A stretch of DNA of 64,000 bases from assembly GCA_963675935.2 (NCBI GenBank), contig CAXXPV010000007.1, forward strand, positions 1-64,000, given 5' to 3'. The number at the start of each line of letters is the position of its first letter. The first letter of the stretch is position 1. The translations under genes were made by a program, and so were the position numbers. Below are positions 50,474-60,028 of the stretch, piece after piece. Below the pieces are notes generated by a model that did not search any database, was not told where the DNA came from, and was given only the letters and a program-made list of their open reading frames with translations. Source of the stretch: G963675935 sp963675935 (GTDB lineage: Bacteria > Planctomycetota > Planctomycetia > Pirellulales > Thermoguttaceae).

Positions 50474-52684
50474 GTGGATACCACTACTGATTATGATGCC
50501 GAGAAGAATAAGGCGATAGATGCCAAGAAGAAAGCCTATTATCGCAAACGTGAGGACAACCGCCTTCGCAACGCGGAGAAATCCCGTGCCGGCCGCAACA
50601 TTGCCCCGGTTCCATCCGTTGCCGACCCTGCCCGCCGTGCCGCCGCAGAGGCAAGTCTAAAGGTATTTTGCGAGACATACCTACGCGAGGCTTCCGGGAC
50701 CAATAAGAGCGTCTTCAACCTGGAATGGTCGGAAGATCAACTTCGCGTCATCAAGAAGATTGAATCCGCCGTCGTCGAAGGTGGATTGCGTTCTGTTTGC
50801 ATGCCCCGCGCATCGGGAAAGACGCGGCTTTGTGTCGCAGGCATTCTTTGGAGTATTCTGACAGGTCGTTGCAAGTCGGTGTTGTTGGTGGCGGCGACCA
50901 ACATCATGGCCAGACGGATTTTTGCGGAATATATCAAGCCCGAGCTTCTTAACAATCGTCTTCTGCTTGCCGACTGGCCGGAGGCCGTATACCCATTATG
51001 GCGTCTTGAGAGGAACGTAAATCGTATAAATGGACAACATATTGACGACATTCCCACTGCTATCAAGCTGACGACCGGCGGCATCACGCTACCGACCGTT
51101 GCCGATTCGCAGCAGTGCAGTGGTTCTTCCATTACTTGTGCAGGCATCACGAGCGGCGAGATTCGCGGCGGACGTTATGACCTTGTATTGTGCGACGACC
51201 CACAGACGCGCCAGTCGGCCACTTCCAGAATTAAGACCGAGGAGCGTGAGCTAATCCTGATGGGTGATATACTCGCCCTTGCTTTCCCTGGCAGGAAGTT
51301 GAGTTGTCTAACCACCGTCACGATTATTCGCCCCGGCGATCTGGCCGACAGGCTAACCGATCCGAGTGTCCGGCCGGAGTTTTTCGGCGAGCGGATGAAA
51401 ATGGTCTATGCGTTCCCGGAGGCGATCGACACACTTTGGGAGTCGTATCGAGAAATCCAAGTGGCTCGCCTGCAAGCCGGCAACTTGAAGCCTATCGAGA
51501 ATGATTTCTACGCCGAGCATCGTGAAGACATGGACCGGGGGGCGAAGGTGGCATGGCCCGCTCGATACGAGCCTAACGAGTTGTCCGGCATCCAGCACGC
51601 GATGAATCTGATGTACCGCGATCCGGTCGCCTTCGCGTCGGAATATCAGAACGAGCCATTGGAAGCAATTACATCCGCCGTCGTATCGCTCACGACTTCT
51701 GATTTAGTGGGGAAGATTGAGAAGAGGAAGAGGGGAATCTGCCCTAACGACGCAGCATATCTCTGTTGCAAGGTTGATTGTCACGACGAGGTGCTGTATT
51801 GGACGGTGTGCTATTTCGGGCCGACGTGTTGCGGACTGTTGGATTACGGCACATTCCCGGAGCAGAAGAAGTCCTACTTCACGCTCAACAACGCCAAAAT
51901 CACTCTATCCAGCAAGTATCCCGGCGACAAACAAGCCGTCTTCCTTGCCGGTCTGACCGATTGCTTGAATGATTTGATGAGCAGGGAGTGGAAGAGGGCA
52001 GACAATTCGGTAATGCGCATCCGTCGTTGCCACGTAGATCAAGGCTATTTGACGGGCGTCGTCCATCAAGCAATCAGAAATTGCAAATACTCCGCCCTGG
52101 TGATGCCGGAGCGCGGCGTTCCGGTCACGGCGAAGAATATCCCCTTCTCCGAGTACAAGCGATTCCCGCACGACCGGGTATTTCTCGATGCGAGGATTCC
52201 CGGCAAGTGTGGCGTTCGTGAGCTGCGCCGCGTCGATGTGGACGTGAATAGTTGGAAGACGCGGCTTTACAACTCCATAGGAGTCCCGCTGGGCGGCAAG
52301 AACAGCTTCACCTTTCCATCAGCCAAAGACAAGCACCGCCTTCTATTTGACCACATCCTGTCGGAGAAACCAACAGAGACCGAGGGGAGAGGCCGTAAGC
52401 TGTTGGAATGGGAGAAGCAGCCGTCCAGAGATAATCACTGGTTCGACTGTCTCGTTGGCTGTTTTGTCGCCGCCCAAATCGAAAGCGGATTTGGCTCGGT
52501 AAATATGCCGACGCCGAGACGTGCCAAAACGATCGTGGGCAGAGGGTCGGCGCGAAAAAGAGTTGCACAAATGCCAGAGACGGCCACCGCGACAGTCCCG
52601 GCCGCTCCATCTGTCCCACCTATTCCAGCGACACCAACGCTCACACCATCACGAGTGAGAAGGCGTAGTTGCCGTGATTGGTAA
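50474..52684 (+). CDS. Phage terminase large subunit
   Basis: 736 residues, GTG start. The ATPase part shows Walker A in MPRASGKTRLC and Walker B in YDLVLCDDPQ. The nuclease part contains VDCHDEVLYW, a second acidic segment CHVDQGYLTGVV and HWFDCLVGCF. It resembles GpA-type large terminases. It cuts concatemeric DNA and pumps it into the prohead. A Pro/Thr-rich tail ends the protein. No small-subunit gene is recognisable just before it. Confidence 0.85.
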   Translation: MDTTTDYDAEKNKAIDAKKKAYYRKREDNRLRNAEKSRAGRNIAPVPSVADPARRAAAEASLKVFCETYLREASGTNKSVFNLEWSEDQLRVIKKIESAVVEGGLRSVCMPRASGKTRLCVAGILWSILTGRCKSVLLVAATNIMARRIFAEYIKPELLNNRLLLADWPEAVYPLWRLERNVNRINGQHIDDIPTAIKLTTGGITLPTVADSQQCSGSSITCAGITSGEIRGGRYDLVLCDDPQTRQSATSRIKTEERELILMGDILALAFPGRKLSCLTTVTIIRPGDLADRLTDPSVRPEFFGERMKMVYAFPEAIDTLWESYREIQVARLQAGNLKPIENDFYAEHREDMDRGAKVAWPARYEPNELSGIQHAMNLMYRDPVAFASEYQNEPLEAITSAVVSLTTSDLVGKIEKRKRGICPNDAAYLCCKVDCHDEVLYWTVCYFGPTCCGLLDYGTFPEQKKSYFTLNNAKITLSSKYPGDKQAVFLAGLTDCLNDLMSREWKRADNSVMRIRRCHVDQGYLTGVVHQAIRNCKYSALVMPERGVPVTAKNIPFSEYKRFPHDRVFLDARIPGKCGVRELRRVDVDVNSWKTRLYNSIGVPLGGKNSFTFPSAKDKHRLLFDHILSEKPTETEGRGRKLLEWEKQPSRDNHWFDCLVGCFVAAQIESGFGSVNMPTPRRAKTIVGRGSARKRVAQMPETATATVPAAPSVPPIPATPTLTPSRVRRRSCRDW

Positions 52685-52719
52685 TTCGCCATGCAAATCT
52701 ATAGAGGTGAGGAAAGACT

Positions 52720-52926
52720 ATGGCTACACCATCCGCTATGGAAATGTGCATGATTCTTAGGAATGCCTTGGCGACCAACGTCGGTGTCGTCTCCTGCACG
52801 ATCGACGGCCGCACCGTGCAATACGACGGCGTCGATAAGATGACGGCTGCGCTTGATTACTGGGAGCAGCGGGCGGCAAGAGAAACGGGTAGGCGGCGAA
52901 TGTGGAATGACGTGAAGTTGGCGTGA
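52720..52926 (+). CDS. gpW-like head-tail joining protein
   Basis: 68 residues between terminase and portal, the place of gpW in lambda-like phages. Helix at the N-terminus (SAMEMCMILRNALAT), two short strands (VVSCTIDGRTVQYDG), then helix (MTAALDYWEQRAARETG), matching the gpW outline. GTGAGG upstream. Confidence 0.6.
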   Translation: MATPSAMEMCMILRNALATNVGVVSCTIDGRTVQYDGVDKMTAALDYWEQRAARETGRRRMWNDVKLA

Positions 52927-52938
52927 CGGGGAAGCACT

Positions 52939-54366
52939 ATGAATGAGCACGGGAGCCGTAGAAGCGGGCTGTTCGGCCGATTCGTGGGCCGTCTGCTTAG
53001 CTATTATGACAATCCTGAAGGCACCGATGTCCGTAAGCAACGAAGAATCACCAGCCAGAGCGAAGACGACATTCTTAGCCCACCCAAGCGTCGTCAGATG
53101 CTTGCCAATGCCTCCGGGTTGGTCAAGAACTACGCTCCTGCCGCCTGGGCATTGGGCACGCACGTCCATGCCGTTTGTAATCTCCGCTTCCATTCGCGCA
53201 CCGGCGACGAGCAGCTAGACCGCAGAATTACCGAGTTGTTTTCGTGGTGGAGTCGGAAAGATAACTGTGACGTTGCGGGGCGGCATTCTCTCTCCGCGAT
53301 GATCCGCATGTGGGAATGGCAAGCCTGTCTGACAGGCGACATTTTCACTCTCAAATTGGACGACGGCCGTATCCAAACCATCGACGGGGATCGCATTGCT
53401 TCCATCGGACCCGCCAACAACGGGATGGACGTGTCGAAGTTTGTCCACGGCGTCCAAGTTGATGACGCCGGAAGGGCGTTGAATTACTCTGTTTGCAAAC
53501 GCACGCAGAATGGGTTGCGGCACGAAAGAATCATTCCGGCATGGCAGGTAGCTCAACATGGTTATTTCCAGTCGTTTTCGCAGATTCGTGGGATTACCCC
53601 GTTATCAAGTTGCTTGTCCCAGTTTCAAGACGCCGCAGAGGCTAGTACCTACGCGATTCTGAAAATGAAGCTGTCCCAGATGATCGCGCTTGCGGTGTTC
53701 CGCGAGAAGGCGAAAGACGGACTTGGGGAAAACACCGGCGGCGACGAATCGGAAGGGTTTGAGCCGCAGGATTACTCCAATAACATCGATCTGTCGAATG
53801 GCAAGCCGAAGGTCTTGGACCTAGATGACGGAGATCGGGCTGAATGGCTCGAATCGAAAAGTCCAAGTGAGCAGTTTCAGACCTATTTCGATTCCAGCCT
53901 ATGCAGCGCGTTCAAATCCCTATTTATTCCGAGTTGTCTGTACTTTAGCGGAAGTTCATTCGCCGAGAGCCGCTTGAAGTTGTTCCTTTGGTACGAATTC
54001 GTCAATACGCGCCGTGATGTTTTGAGAAGTCTATTGTTGAATCTGACCGCTTGGCGGCTCGGCCTGTTCATTGCCGACAAGGAACTAGTTCTTCCACGCG
54101 GCATGACGCTTGGCGGGTTGGTGGATCGGCTCGAATTCACCGGGGCTCCGATGCCGAGCATCAACAAGCTTGACGATGTGCGGGCTGCTTGCGAGTCGAT
54201 GGCCGCTGGATTGACCAGCCCACAACGGGCCATTCGGGAACTATCCGGCGACGACCCCAACATCATCAACGACGAAACGGCGGCTTGGTATAAGCAACGG
54301 TCGGAGCTTGGTCTCCCCGACCCAGCACTAAAACCGACCGGCCAGACGCCCACAGAGCAAAAGTAA
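52939..54366 (+). CDS. Phage portal protein (lambda type)
   Basis: 475 residues. LVKNYAPAAWALGTHVHAVC, FTLKLDDGRIQTIDGDRI, GYFQSFSQIRGITPLSS and the SCLYFSGSSFAESRLKLFLW region follow lambda-type portals. The portal forms the dodecameric vertex for DNA entry. It starts 12 nt after the gpW-like stop and ends 64 bp before the protease gene. Confidence 0.85.
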   Translation: MNEHGSRRSGLFGRFVGRLLSYYDNPEGTDVRKQRRITSQSEDDILSPPKRRQMLANASGLVKNYAPAAWALGTHVHAVCNLRFHSRTGDEQLDRRITELFSWWSRKDNCDVAGRHSLSAMIRMWEWQACLTGDIFTLKLDDGRIQTIDGDRIASIGPANNGMDVSKFVHGVQVDDAGRALNYSVCKRTQNGLRHERIIPAWQVAQHGYFQSFSQIRGITPLSSCLSQFQDAAEASTYAILKMKLSQMIALAVFREKAKDGLGENTGGDESEGFEPQDYSNNIDLSNGKPKVLDLDDGDRAEWLESKSPSEQFQTYFDSSLCSAFKSLFIPSCLYFSGSSFAESRLKLFLWYEFVNTRRDVLRSLLLNLTAWRLGLFIADKELVLPRGMTLGGLVDRLEFTGAPMPSINKLDDVRAACESMAAGLTSPQRAIRELSGDDPNIINDETAAWYKQRSELGLPDPALKPTGQTPTEQK

Positions 54367-54429
54367 TCCGGAGGAGCAGATGGACAAAGGCAATAGCAGC
54401 CATTTAAACGTAGATGCAGGGGAATGATT

Positions 54430-55545
54430 ATGGCAATTTCCGTGAAGAAGACCAAGCAGGTTCCAGCCGCAGCCTTTCGCATGACGGCGGAAGTTGAGCT
54501 TGGCAACAACGGCGACAATTCCACGTCCGCCCCCATCAAGATTATGGCTCGTTCTGGCGGGCCAGTCGTCTCGCCCTATTTCGACTACCCGATCTACCAC
54601 GATTTCTCCTCGATGTCGCACAAGCCGCGAATCCTGCTCGATTACCGGCACGATGACGACGACCCGGTTGGTTATCTGAACCATTTCGACACTTCCACCA
54701 ACGACCTCGTTGTCAGTGGTGCCATCACTTCCATCGAACCGGGCGACACGGCGGACAAGGTAATGAAGCGAAACCGGGTGGGCCAGCCCTTGGAAGCGTC
54801 CATAGATTTCCGTGGGCCAGCAGATTTCGAGGAATTGGGCGTCAATCAAACCGCGCGAGTCAATGGCCGCGATATTGTCGGCCCCGCATTGATCGTCAAG
54901 CGTTGGATGCTCCGGGCCGTTGCTCTCTGCCCTCACGGAATGGACCCGGCCACCTACGCCCAGTTCAGCGATAGCGACACCATCACGGTGTCTTTCAGCA
55001 AATATACCCCGGACCAATCAACTCCAAATGGAGATTCGCAAATGTCAGAAGAAACAACGCCAGTAGAGGCTGACGCGGCTGTCGAAACTGCTGTTGATAA
55101 TGATAAGACCGAGGTCAAGGTCGATGAGACCAAGCCCGCAGAAGGCGAGGAGAAGCCCGTTGAAGCGGACGAGACGGAGGGCGATGCAAAGCCTGTCGAA
55201 GTTGTGCAACAGCAAACGGAAGTGCAGGGTGAAACGCAAGCCCCTTCCCAGGGCGAGCTATTCCTACAGAAGTTCGGCGACAGTCTTGGCGGAAAGTGGT
55301 TTGCCCAAGGGAAAACGCTCGAACAGGCTACGCAGTTATTCATTGACAACTTGAAAGCCGAGAACGCCGAGTTGAAACAGCGGATGCAGGCTTTACGCGG
55401 AGCGGAATCGCCGGTTAGTTTCTCTGAATCGCCCGACGCTCGAAAAACCGATCATCCAGCAAATGTTGGTGAATTAAGTCATTTGACTGATACGCAGAAA
55501 GCATTCACCAACGAGTTTGAATTGCCGACAACCAAAACCAAATAA
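54430..55545 (+). CDS. Prohead protease / scaffold fusion
   Basis: 371 residues from ATG 54430 (AGGGG 7 nt upstream). The N-terminal protease part has DYRHDDDDPVGYL with a probable catalytic His and QPLEASIDFRG with a probable Ser. The C-terminal part is highly acidic (ETTPVEADAAVETAVDNDK) with a coiled coil, as in scaffolds. The protein would guide capsid assembly and then cleave it. Next gene is the capsid protein. Confidence 0.75.
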   Translation: MAISVKKTKQVPAAAFRMTAEVELGNNGDNSTSAPIKIMARSGGPVVSPYFDYPIYHDFSSMSHKPRILLDYRHDDDDPVGYLNHFDTSTNDLVVSGAITSIEPGDTADKVMKRNRVGQPLEASIDFRGPADFEELGVNQTARVNGRDIVGPALIVKRWMLRAVALCPHGMDPATYAQFSDSDTITVSFSKYTPDQSTPNGDSQMSEETTPVEADAAVETAVDNDKTEVKVDETKPAEGEEKPVEADETEGDAKPVEVVQQQTEVQGETQAPSQGELFLQKFGDSLGGKWFAQGKTLEQATQLFIDNLKAENAELKQRMQALRGAESPVSFSESPDARKTDHPANVGELSHLTDTQKAFTNEFELPTTKTK

Positions 55546-55660
55546 TTTCTGAAACATCGCGGGCTAGGTTTGGCCACCGAAAAACACGTTCCCGACGTGT
55601 CCGTCCGCGTAAAACATCATCGGGCATTTCAGGCCACGGGAGGCCGCATGGTGGATTACG

Positions 55661-56608
55661 ATGCCCGTACCAACCCTGTTGGATATTGCCAAGGCCAACG
55701 GCTCCGACGCTGTTGTCGGCCTGATTGATGAATCCACGAAGGTTCACCCTGAAATTAGCATGGGTGCCGCCCGGACCATCAAAGGCTTGAACTACAAAAC
55801 TCTCGTTCGCGTCTCGCTGGGCAACACGTCCGGCAGTTTTCGGAATGCGAACGAAGGCGTTGCCCCGCACACGCATACCTACGAGAACCGTCTGGTTGAG
55901 ACCTACATCCTCAACCCGAGATGGCAATGCGACAAGGCTGTTGCCGACAGACATGAAGACGGCCCGCTTGCTTATATCGCCACCGAAGCCGAAGGAACGT
56001 TCGAGGGCGAAATGCAGGCTCTTGCCAGACAGTTCTATTATGGCACAGGCACCAATGGCAATGCCAAGGGCTTCCCTGGCTTGATGCAGTCCTACGACTC
56101 TACCAACATGGTCATTGATGCGACCGGGACCACGGCAAACACCGGCTCAAGCGTCTGGTTTGTCCGATTCGGCAACAAACACGTGCAGTGGGTTTATGGC
56201 AACAACGGGCAGTTGGAAGCCTCCGAACTGCGAATTGAAAGCATCCCGAAAGGCACATCGCCAGAGACCTACCTGGAATCCTACGTTCAGACATTCTTAG
56301 GTTATCCGGGCTTGCAAGTCGGCAGTTTGCAGAGCGTCGTCCGAATCAAGAAGCTGACGGCCGACAGCGGCAAGGGATTGACCGACGCCTTGATCGCACA
56401 AGCCCTGGCCAAGTACCCTGCCGGGACGACTCCCGATGCGATCTTCATGTCGATGCGTTCGCTTGGCCAGTTGACGGCCAGCCGAACAGCCACCTCACCA
56501 ACTGGGCAGCCCGCGCCTTGGGCGACCAATATAGTCGGAATTGCCGGAAACAACATCCCGATTTACGTCACTTCGGGAATTGTCGATACCGAAGCTCTTA
56601 GCCTGTAG
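55661..56608 (+). CDS. Major capsid protein
   Basis: 315 residues from ATG 55661. Core segments LIDESTKVHPEISMGAART, LNYKTLVRVSLGNTSGSFRNANEG and RQFYYGTGTNGNAKGFPGL are typical of HK97-fold capsid proteins (Gp49-like group). A C-terminal beta region (VGIAGNNIPIYVTSGI) follows. Position after protease/scaffold and before the cement protein agrees. Confidence 0.8.
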   Translation: MPVPTLLDIAKANGSDAVVGLIDESTKVHPEISMGAARTIKGLNYKTLVRVSLGNTSGSFRNANEGVAPHTHTYENRLVETYILNPRWQCDKAVADRHEDGPLAYIATEAEGTFEGEMQALARQFYYGTGTNGNAKGFPGLMQSYDSTNMVIDATGTTANTGSSVWFVRFGNKHVQWVYGNNGQLEASELRIESIPKGTSPETYLESYVQTFLGYPGLQVGSLQSVVRIKKLTADSGKGLTDALIAQALAKYPAGTTPDAIFMSMRSLGQLTASRTATSPTGQPAPWATNIVGIAGNNIPIYVTSGIVDTEALSL

Positions 56609-56655
56609 TTTCGGTCGTCCGCTAAATACCACACACTTTCACGATAAAGGAATCC

Positions 56656-57078
56656 ATGATGGGCGACACCTATAATGTACGAGACGAGAGCTTCATCAAG
56701 TCCGATGCGATGCCGAATGGTGCTTCAACGACCAAGGCCGGCACTGCACTCGATCTTGGCAATGCGTTGACGGCCAGAGGCGTCAGGGTTGCGGAGTGCG
56801 AGTTGCTTTTCACGATGCCGGCGCTGACTGCGACAATGGCCCCCGACACGCGGACAATGACGTATTCCATCGAATCGTCCGCGACTTCCACGTTCGACTC
56901 CGCCACTACGCTGTGGAGCCTGCAAAAGGCCGGAGCAGGCAGCGCCGGCATTGCCGCCGACACATTCCGAATGAAGATTCCAAGCAACTGCGATCGGTAT
57001 ATTCGTGCGAAGGCCGTATCCGGCGCTTCGACGACTGACGCTTCGGCCGTTTCGATGAAGCTCGAACTTCTCTTCTAA
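56656..57078 (+). CDS. Bbp16-like capsid cement protein
   Basis: 140 residues: DLGNALTARGVRVAECELLFTM, MTYSIESSATSTFDSATTLW and NCDRYIRAKAVSG resemble the Bbp16 family of capsid cement proteins. These sit on the outer capsid and stabilise it. A hairpin follows at 57105. Confidence 0.65.
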   Translation: MMGDTYNVRDESFIKSDAMPNGASTTKAGTALDLGNALTARGVRVAECELLFTMPALTATMAPDTRTMTYSIESSATSTFDSATTLWSLQKAGAGSAGIAADTFRMKIPSNCDRYIRAKAVSGASTTDASAVSMKLELLF

Positions 57079-57104
57079 GAGAATGCTTGACAGCGAGCAT
57101 TTGC

Positions 57105-57142
57105 AGAGGGCTGGAAGTTACTCCCGCTTCCAGCCCTCTTTC
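57105..57142 (+). terminator. Hairpin between head and neck/tail genes
   Basis: AGAGGGCTGGAAG pairs perfectly over 13 bp with CTTCCAGCCCTCT, followed by TTTCG. The T run is short, so partial termination of late transcription is likely. Confidence 0.65.
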
Positions 57143-57188
57143 GTATTCGTAGGCAAACCTACGGCAGAGAACCAACTCGAAGCAGCGT

Positions 57189-57560
57189 ATGACATTCGAT
57201 CAATCCATTCTTGATTCTGAAACCACGCTGCTCGCCTTCGCGGGCAAGGATGTCGTTTATACTCGTGCGGGATACAACTGTCCTTGGCGGGCTATTCAGG
57301 GCAGGACGGATTTCGAGCAGACGGACAACAACGGCGTGCTAATCTCCTTTCAGTCGGCCGACTGGATTGGGCAAGCCAGCAGTCTGGTTGATGAAATGGG
57401 CACGCGGATTGTGCCCACCCGTGGCGACCGCATTTATCGCTACAGTAATGAAACGACCTTTATCTATGAGGTCTTGAATCTCGGCAACATCCCTTGTTAT
57501 CGGTATTCAGACCCGGAGCGTTTCACCATACGCATTCATACCAAGTTAATCGACGAGTAG
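57189..57560 (+). CDS. Head-tail adaptor-like protein
   Basis: 123 residues. ETTLLAFAGKDVVYTRAGYNCP, GVLISFQSADWIGQASSLVDE and DRIYRYSNETTFIYEVL look like a small beta-barrel of the gpFII/adaptor type. Located where head-closure proteins are found. Function inferred from order and size. Confidence 0.55.
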   Translation: MTFDQSILDSETTLLAFAGKDVVYTRAGYNCPWRAIQGRTDFEQTDNNGVLISFQSADWIGQASSLVDEMGTRIVPTRGDRIYRYSNETTFIYEVLNLGNIPCYRYSDPERFTIRIHTKLIDE

Positions 57561-57566
57561 TGTGCC

Positions 57567-57992
57567 ATGTCCAGAAGTTCCGACTACGCCAAGTCCATTT
57601 CTGCATTCATTGCAGAGCAGCCGTTTCCCTTTGCCGACAGGCTGGTTGTCTCTGTCGAATACATTCCCGTCAAGATAACCGCTCCCAACTTTATCCATCT
57701 TGACATATCGCCAGCTTCCTACCACGGCGAGACGGTCGAGCAACGTAGGCTTCACGTCCGGCAGGAAGATAATGCCGTTTGCATCCTGGTTCGTTCCAAA
57801 CTGCCGGAGAAATTCACAGGCGACGACATCAACACTCTGATGGATGCCGTCGAAAGCATAAGCGACCTGATGCTCAATGCCACTTGGGGCGACGATACTC
57901 GATGCTCTTCAGTCGATGTGGTGTTTAACGAAGTTGCCAAGGGGCTATTCTCGGCGACCATTACCGCCCATATCAAATCGCAGTGGAGTTGA
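57567..57992 (+). CDS. Phage neck protein, unknown
   Basis: 141 residues. Mixed alpha/beta: DRLVVSVEYIPVKITAPNF, RLHVRQEDNAVCILVRSKL, then KGLFSATITAHIKSQW. Similar to tail-terminator folds in outline but no motif is decisive. Starts 6 nt after the previous stop. Confidence 0.55.
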   Translation: MSRSSDYAKSISAFIAEQPFPFADRLVVSVEYIPVKITAPNFIHLDISPASYHGETVEQRRLHVRQEDNAVCILVRSKLPEKFTGDDINTLMDAVESISDLMLNATWGDDTRCSSVDVVFNEVAKGLFSATITAHIKSQWS

Positions 57993-57993
57993 A

Positions 57994-58194
57994 ATGAATG
58001 ATGCCATCAAGAGATTCGCCGATTCGGTATGGCAGCAGGTTTGTCAGATTGAAGCGGACGAAACCATTGGCGGCAATTCGACGCCGCAGAATGCCTACAT
58101 CTATGGCGTTTCCCATACACGCGACCGTGTTGGCGAAATCATCATGGAAACGATTCGGAGAAATAGTTGTGGCAGCAATCATCACACTGGCTGA
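57994..58194 (+). CDS. Small phage protein, unknown
   Basis: 66 residues from ATG 57994, directly after the previous stop. Mostly helical (AIKRFADSVWQQVCQIEADE) with a His/Cys-rich end (RRNSCGSNHHTG). Overlaps the start of the next gene in another frame by 26 nt. Confidence 0.5.
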   Translation: MNDAIKRFADSVWQQVCQIEADETIGGNSTPQNAYIYGVSHTRDRVGEIIMETIRRNSCGSNHHTG

Positions 58195-58615
58195 TGCGGT
58201 CGTTTCGGACCTGAACGCCCAAGAAACTTGGGAATTTACAGCCGTCCGCACTTATCTGCCCAAGTTCGATCTGACGGATTCGGCGGTACTGCAAGTCCAG
58301 GTCGTGCCGAAGACCGACGCCAGAACTCCGGCATCTCGCGGCTATGACGCCTGCGAAATGACCATCGACATCGGGGTGATGCAACGGGTTGAGGGCACTG
58401 CCGCCGAAGAGCAAATTGCCTTGGACGGGTTGATGGACCTTGCAGAGCAAATCAAGGAGTATCTATCTCGGCGTCGGCCCACCGATTATTCGGCGGCAGT
58501 CTGCACAGCGGTTAGGAACGACCCGATTTACGATGTAGAGCAGTTGGACAACGGCCGTGTGTTTTTGACGGTGATTTCAACCATATTTTATGTGGAGCGG
58601 CCATGCTCGACATGA
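58169..58615 (+). CDS. Tail-terminator-like protein
   Basis: 148 residues from a GTG at 58169 with GGAG 10 nt upstream; the frame is open further left but that overlaps the previous gene. ITLADAVVSDLNAQETWEF, VLQVQVVPKTDAR and EMTIDIGVMQRVEG match the outline of siphophage tail-terminator proteins. Its end overlaps the next gene by 13 nt. Confidence 0.55.
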   Translation: MAAIITLADAVVSDLNAQETWEFTAVRTYLPKFDLTDSAVLQVQVVPKTDARTPASRGYDACEMTIDIGVMQRVEGTAAEEQIALDGLMDLAEQIKEYLSRRRPTDYSAAVCTAVRNDPIYDVEQLDNGRVFLTVISTIFYVERPCST

Positions 58616-59031
58616 AGATGATGAAAGAGGGCTTCTTCGACAAGGCCAAGGTGATTCGGGCCGTCAATAAAGCCTCCCGTCAAGTCCTATCGAAATTCGG
58701 GGCCTTCGTTCGCACCGCCGCCCGTTCATCCATCCGAAAACGCAAAGGCGTCTCTTCTCCTGGTTCTCCGCCCAGCAGCCACACGGGCGAGTTGAAGAGG
58801 TTTATCTATTTCGCCTATGAACCGACGACGCAGAACGTCGTCATCGGCCCCATCAAGTTAAGCAGTAAATCCGGCGAAGCTCCCGCGTCTCTTGAACACG
58901 GCGGGACTTGCACGACCGTTCGACGAGGGAAGAAGAAGACGGTCAAGATAGCAGCCCGGCCGTTTATGACCCCGGCCTTTGAGCAGGAAAAGGCCAAACT
59001 TCCAAGTATGTGGGCCAACAGCGTGAAGTAG
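58603..59031 (+). CDS. HK97 gp10-like neck/tail completion protein
   Basis: 142 residues. N-terminal helix (VNKASRQVLSKFGAFVRTAARSSIRKRKG), the GSPPSSHTGELKRFIYFAYEP segment, and RPFMTPAFEQEKAKLP at the end are hallmarks of the gp10/gpZ-like family that joins head and tail. Confidence 0.75.
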   Translation: MLDMKMMKEGFFDKAKVIRAVNKASRQVLSKFGAFVRTAARSSIRKRKGVSSPGSPPSSHTGELKRFIYFAYEPTTQNVVIGPIKLSSKSGEAPASLEHGGTCTTVRRGKKKTVKIAARPFMTPAFEQEKAKLPSMWANSVK

Positions 59032-59102
59032 TTCCATCTCGTCAAGTGGTTGTCTGTCAAACCTACTGTGAAGATCGGTTTTCACAATTAGGAGAATGAA
59101 CA

Positions 59103-59546
59103 ATGGCAGCAACGCCTACCCGGATGGGGTTCGAGGGCCGCATCTACCACGGCACCGCCGGAACCACGGCCGCGACCGAAATGCTTTCGGCCACCGACAT
59201 TTCCACCACCATTACGCCGAAGAAGGCTTCCACGACAACCCGTGGTGCCGGCACTTCGCCCCCGATGGAGACCGAGCGTGTCGTTTCCATCGGCATGTCG
59301 GTTGAATTCACGCTCTTGAACAAGTCGGGCGAAACGCACCTTGGCACGTTACGGGCTGCCGCTGCCGCCGGCACGCCTGTTTCGCTGTGTATGAAGGATT
59401 CGACCAGCGGGTCCGGATTTGACGGCGACGTGACGCTCGAATGCAAGGAAGGTTCGCCTTTGGCGGGCGAGCAAACCTTTGTCTTCACGGCCACGCCGAC
59501 CAATGAGGCTGGCCGCGAACCTGATCCATACGCCGGAGGAACCTAA
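59103..59546 (+). CDS. Major tail (tube) protein
   Basis: 147 residues, Thr/Ser/Gly-rich beta-protein (GFEGRIYHGTAGTTAATEML, VVSIGMSVEFTLLNKSGETH, EQTFVFTATPTNEAGR). AGGAG lies 7-11 nt before the ATG. It would polymerise into the tail tube. Its stop overlaps the next ATG (TAATG), which is the tail-chaperone gene, as usual in siphophages. Confidence 0.7.
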   Translation: MAATPTRMGFEGRIYHGTAGTTAATEMLSATDISTTITPKKASTTTRGAGTSPPMETERVVSIGMSVEFTLLNKSGETHLGTLRAAAAAGTPVSLCMKDSTSGSGFDGDVTLECKEGSPLAGEQTFVFTATPTNEAGREPDPYAGGT

Positions 59547-60028
59547 TGGCTAAATTCACGGATGCAAAAGGCCGCGAATGGCTTGTCTCTATCACCACGG
59601 GCGGCGTCAAGGCCGTTCGCCAACAACTCAATGTCGATCTTGTCGATTTGAACCAATCAACGATGGACCGGCTGGCCACCGACTTCGTGATGCTGGTTGA
59701 TGTGCTTTGGGTTCTCTGCGAACAGCAAGCAGCGAACAAGCAGCCGCCGGTGAGTGCGGAAGATTTTGGGGAGGCCCTCGTTGGCGACCCCATCGAAGCC
59801 GCCACGACGGCGATCGTGGAAGCGTTTTGCAATTTTTTCCCAGCCGGTCGGAGGTTGCTGCTGCAAACAGCAAACGCCAAAACGACCCAAGTTCGTCGCA
59901 AAGCGGAGGAGCTTGCTCTGGCCAAGCTGACCAGTCTGGACCTGACGGCGTTCGAGCAGGCGACGGAGAAGCGTCTGGAAGCGGAGATACAGAACGCTTT
60001 GACCCGATTGAACTCTGCTACGAGTTAG
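59546..60028 (+). CDS. Tail assembly chaperone, short form (gpG-like)
   Basis: 160 residues. N-terminal strands (FTDAKGREWLVSITTGGVKAV), then helical (MDRLATDFVMLVDVLWVLCEQ, ATTAIVEAFCNFFPAGRRLL). It lies between tube and tape measure, the place of the lambda G protein. A T-TTT-TTC heptamer at 59833-59839 in exact zero frame allows a -1 shift into a longer form. Confidence 0.75.
   Translation: MAKFTDAKGREWLVSITTGGVKAVRQQLNVDLVDLNQSTMDRLATDFVMLVDVLWVLCEQQAANKQPPVSAEDFGEALVGDPIEAATTAIVEAFCNFFPAGRRLLLQTANAKTTQVRRKAEELALAKLTSLDLTAFEQATEKRLEAEIQNALTRLNSATS
59833..59839 (+). promoter_or_regulatory. Candidate -1 frameshift heptamer T TTT TTC
   Basis: Zero-frame codons are AAT TTT TTC, giving X XXY YYZ. 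About 12 nt downstream TTGCTG/CAGCAA can pair as a small hairpin. The -1 frame is open from here to 60291. Confidence 0.6.
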
